Shown: positions 62,049 to 64,000 of the stretch, piece after piece
Layout of the letters: each line of letters begins with the position of its first letter
Position numbering within the stretch: position 1 is the stretch's first letter
Assembly: GCF_016907535.1 (NCBI RefSeq)
Contig: NZ_JAFBCF010000001.1
Location: 2,852,001-2,916,000, forward strand
Direction of reading: 5' to 3'
Source of the DNA: Microlunatus panaciterrae
GTDB taxonomy: Bacteria; Actinomycetota; Actinomycetes; Propionibacteriales; Propionibacteriaceae
Length of the DNA: 64,000 nt
Translations under genes and position numbers: made by a program
Notes under the pieces: model-generated
What the model saw: only the letters and a program-made list of their open reading frames with translations
Databases searched by the model: none
Told to the model about the DNA's origin: nothing

Positions 62049-62672
62049 TCAGCGCGTCGTCGACCACAGGTCGCGCCAGGCGATGCCGAGGTCGAGCAGC
62101 ATCTCGCGCAGCAGCGGCAGGCTGATCCCGACCACGTTGTGCGGGTCGCCCTCGATGCCGGTGACGAAGGCGCCGCCCAACCCGTCCAGGGTGAAGGCGC
62201 CGGCGACGACGAGCGGTTCGCCGGTCTCGACGTACGCGGTGATCTCGGCGTCGCTCAGGTCGGCGAAGTGCACGACGGTTGAAGCCGTCCGCCCCAGCTG
62301 CCGGCCGTTGTCAAGGATGACCTGGTGGCCGGTGTGCAGCACCCCGGTACGGCCCCGCATCGCCTGCCAACGCTGGACCGCGATCTCGGCACTGTCCGGC
62401 TTCCCGTACGCCTCGCCATCGAGCTCCAGCACCGAGTCGCAGCCGACGATGATCATCGACGGCAGGCCGGTCGGCGCCGGGTCGTCCTGCAGTCCGTCGG
62501 CCACCGTGGCCGCCTTCAGCCGGGCCAGCTGCAGGGCCAGCTCTGCGGCGTCAGCGGCGACCACCTGCGACTCGTCGACGCCGGAGACGATCACCTCGGG
62601 CGAGAGTCCCGCCTGGCGCAGCGTGCTCAGTCGGGCCGGGGAGGCCGAGGCCAGGATCAGTCGGTAGGGCAC
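62049..62672 (-). CDS. maf: Maf-family nucleotide pyrophosphatase
   Basis: 207 aa. [19 protein letters not shown] and the [27 protein letters not shown] segment are the Maf motifs. It hydrolyses non-canonical or modified NTPs (dTTP/UTP/pseudo-UTP class) and has been linked to septum control. GTG start lies 3 bp beyond the upstream DUF885 stop, so both are co-transcribed. Confidence 0.93.
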   Translation of the reverse strand: MPYRLILASASPARLSTLRQAGLSPEVIVSGVDESQVVAADAAELALQLARLKAATVADGLQDDPAPTGLPSMIIVGCDSVLELDGEAYGKPDSAEIAVQRWQAMRGRTGVLHTGHQVILDNGRQLGRTASTVVHFADLSDAEITAYVETGEPLVVAGAFTLDGLGGAFVTGIEGDPHNVVGISLPLLREMLLDLGIAWRDLWSTTR

Positions 62673-62675
62673 AGC

Positions 62676-64000
62676 TCAGATCCGGGCCAGCGCGCGCCGG
62701 AGCGGGTCCAGCCCGAGGCAGCCCAGGTTGAGGGCGTCGGCATGGAACCGGCGGAGGTCGAAGCCGGCACCCTTGCGTGCCTTCGCCTCGTCGCGGGCCT
62801 GCAGCCAGATCCGCTCGCCCACCTTGTAGGACGGCGCCTGCCCGGGCCAGCCGAGGTAGCGGTCCAGCTCGAAACGGAGCGTCGGCTCGTCGGTGGAGCA
62901 GTTGCCGACCAGGAACTCGAAGCCCAGCTCGGGGGTCCAGCGCTCACCGGGATGGAAGCCCCAGGCGTTGCCCTTCGGGATCTCCAGCTGAAGATGCATG
63001 CCGATGTCGATGATCACCCGGACCGCCCGGAAGGCCTGCGCGTCGAGCATGCCCATCTTGTTGCCCGGGTCGTCAAGATAACCCAGGTCATCCATCAGCC
63101 GTTCGGCGTACAGCGCCCAGCCTTCACCGTGGCCCGACACCCAGCACATCTGCCGCTGCCACCGGTTCAGCAGGTCCTTCCGGTAGGCGTTCTGGGCCAC
63201 CTGCAGGTGATGCCCCGGCACGCCCTCGTGGTAGACGGTGGTGACCTCCTTCCAGGTCGAGAAGGCGTCGATGCCGTCCGGCACCGCCCACCACATCCGC
63301 CCCGGTCGGGAGAAGTCCTCGGTCGGTCCGGTGTAGTAGATCGCGCCGTCATGGGTTGGGGCGAGACAGCACTCGATCCGCCGGATCTCGTCCGGGATGT
63401 CGAAGTGCGTGCCGGCGAGATCGGCGACCGCCCGGTCGGCCAGCCCCTGCATCCAGGCGCGGAACTGCTCGGCGCCGCTGATCCGCCGGGTCGGGTCCGC
63501 GTCCAGGAACGCGTAGGCATCGGGGATGCTGTCGGTGCCGACCAGGTCGCGCGCGATGGCGCGCTGCTGGTCCTGCAGCCGGTGCAGCTCATCCCAGCCC
63601 CAGGCGTACGTCTCGCGCAGGTCGATGGTGGCGCCGAGGTAGTACCTCGACTCGAGGGCGTAGCGTTCCTCGCCGACCGCATCCAGCTCGGGAGCGCGGG
63701 GGGACAGCTCGGTCGCCATCCAGCGGCCGAAGTCGGCGAAGGCTGCCCGGGCGGTGTCGGCCGCCTCGCGCACCCGGTGGCTCAGGGCCTCCGGGAAGTC
63801 CGCCGGGATCCGGCCCGCCAGGCCGGCGAAGAAGTCGTCGCTGCCGGTCTCGCCGGTCCAGGAGCGGATCTGCTCGACCGTTCCGGTCATCTGCCGGACC
63901 GCGGAGATGTGGCCGGCGTCCGCCTCGGCCGTCAGCGCCTCCCGGGTCTGTTGCAGCGGCACCGCAATGCTGCTCAGCCTGGCGGCGATGTTGGCCCAGG
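62676..64000 (-). CDS. DUF885-family zinc-peptidase-like protein (5' end cut by window edge)
   Basis: About 441 residues visible, C-terminal part; the family is ~550. Zinc motif in TTVYHEGVPGHHLQVAQN (His-Glu-x5-His-His) and a downstream Glu in HGEGWALYAERLM. The frame runs open to position 64000. No signal peptide can be assessed. Likely metallopeptidase of unknown substrate. Confidence 0.85.
   Translation of the reverse strand, partial: WANIAARLSSIAVPLQQTREALTAEADAGHISAVRQMTGTVEQIRSWTGETGSDDFFAGLAGRIPADFPEALSHRVREAADTARAAFADFGRWMATELSPRAPELDAVGEERYALESRYYLGATIDLRETYAWGWDELHRLQDQQRAIARDLVGTDSIPDAYAFLDADPTRRISGAEQFRAWMQGLADRAVADLAGTHFDIPDEIRRIECCLAPTHDGAIYYTGPTEDFSRPGRMWWAVPDGIDAFSTWKEVTTVYHEGVPGHHLQVAQNAYRKDLLNRWQRQMCWVSGHGEGWALYAERLMDDLGYLDDPGNKMGMLDAQAFRAVRVIIDIGMHLQLEIPKGNAWGFHPGERWTPELGFEFLVGNCSTDEPTLRFELDRYLGWPGQAPSYKVGERIWLQARDEAKARKGAGFDLRRFHADALNLGCLGLDPLRRALARI

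Overview
The window is high-GC (about 70% by eye) DNA of an actinomycete, most likely from the Propionibacteriales/Propionibacteriaceae. The reasons are a stand-alone methylmalonyl-CoA mutase catalytic subunit, a biotin carboxylase-BCCP fusion, an LpdA-type quinone reductase, a DprE1/DprE2/UbiA arabinose-donor cluster, many GTG starts and many apparently leaderless promoters. It is 64 kb of dense chromosome with about 57 protein genes. I see no rRNA, tRNA, CRISPR array, insertion sequence or prophage.

Layout. 0-2.4 kb: a cytosolic-looking S8 serine protease translationally coupled to an ECF-type sigma factor that runs off the left edge. 2.4-6.1 kb: a CPA1 cation/proton antiporter carrying a C-terminal UBP-type zinc finger, an APH-fold kinase and a cold-shock protein with a structured leader. 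6.2-12.4 kb (minus): a peptide/oligosaccharide-type ABC importer operon (two permeases, two ATPases, a two-TM small protein, a lipoprotein). 12.7-15.6 kb: mutase subunit and an M20D amidohydrolase. 15.9-22.8 kb (plus): a tightly overlapping nucleoside uptake and deamination operon (BMP lipoprotein, ATPase, two permeases, cytidine deaminase, adenosine deaminase-like). 22.9-32.5 kb: GT-C-like membrane protein, WbsX/GH99-like protein, M20 peptidase, metG, a MarR-MFS pair and a TetR/membrane-protein divergon with two operators. 32.8-38.8 kb (minus): pnp, phosphopentomutase-like mutase, deoC, ALDH and a catalytic-domain-less ALDH; together these can turn imported (deoxy)nucleosides into G3P and oxidised acetaldehyde, complementing the 16-23 kb operon.

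38.8-41.4 kb (minus) holds the most striking system: a family 2A encapsulin shell gene overlapping a cysteine desulfurase with a long low-complexity N-terminal extension, the hallmark of the sulfur-linked encapsulin nanocompartment. 41.5-46.4 kb: gamma-glutamylcyclotransferase-like gene, LpdA-type flavoprotein, sirtuin, Bcr/CflA transporter and an unknown membrane-anchored protein. 46.4-50.5 kb (minus): pxpA-pxpB-pxpC (5-oxoprolinase) followed directly by a biotin carboxylase-BCCP fusion. 50.5-51.0 kb: a non-coding stretch with a strong minus-strand terminator, suggesting an unannotated small RNA. 51.0-54.9 kb: DinB-like protein, then MerR (LiuR-like), acyl-CoA dehydrogenase and acyl-CoA carboxylase beta subunit. 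55-64 kb: ABM and Nudix proteins, the decaprenylphosphoryl-arabinose cluster with an unusual zinc-finger SDR, an Nramp transporter, Maf and a DUF885 zinc peptidase cut by the right edge.

At the DNA level the window carries a dispersed ~70-bp palindromic element (two copies), a REP-bounded inverted repeat with an 18-bp tandem array, a 17-bp tandem repeat, and a TANNNT-(6 or 7 nt)-start-codon signature in front of eleven genes.
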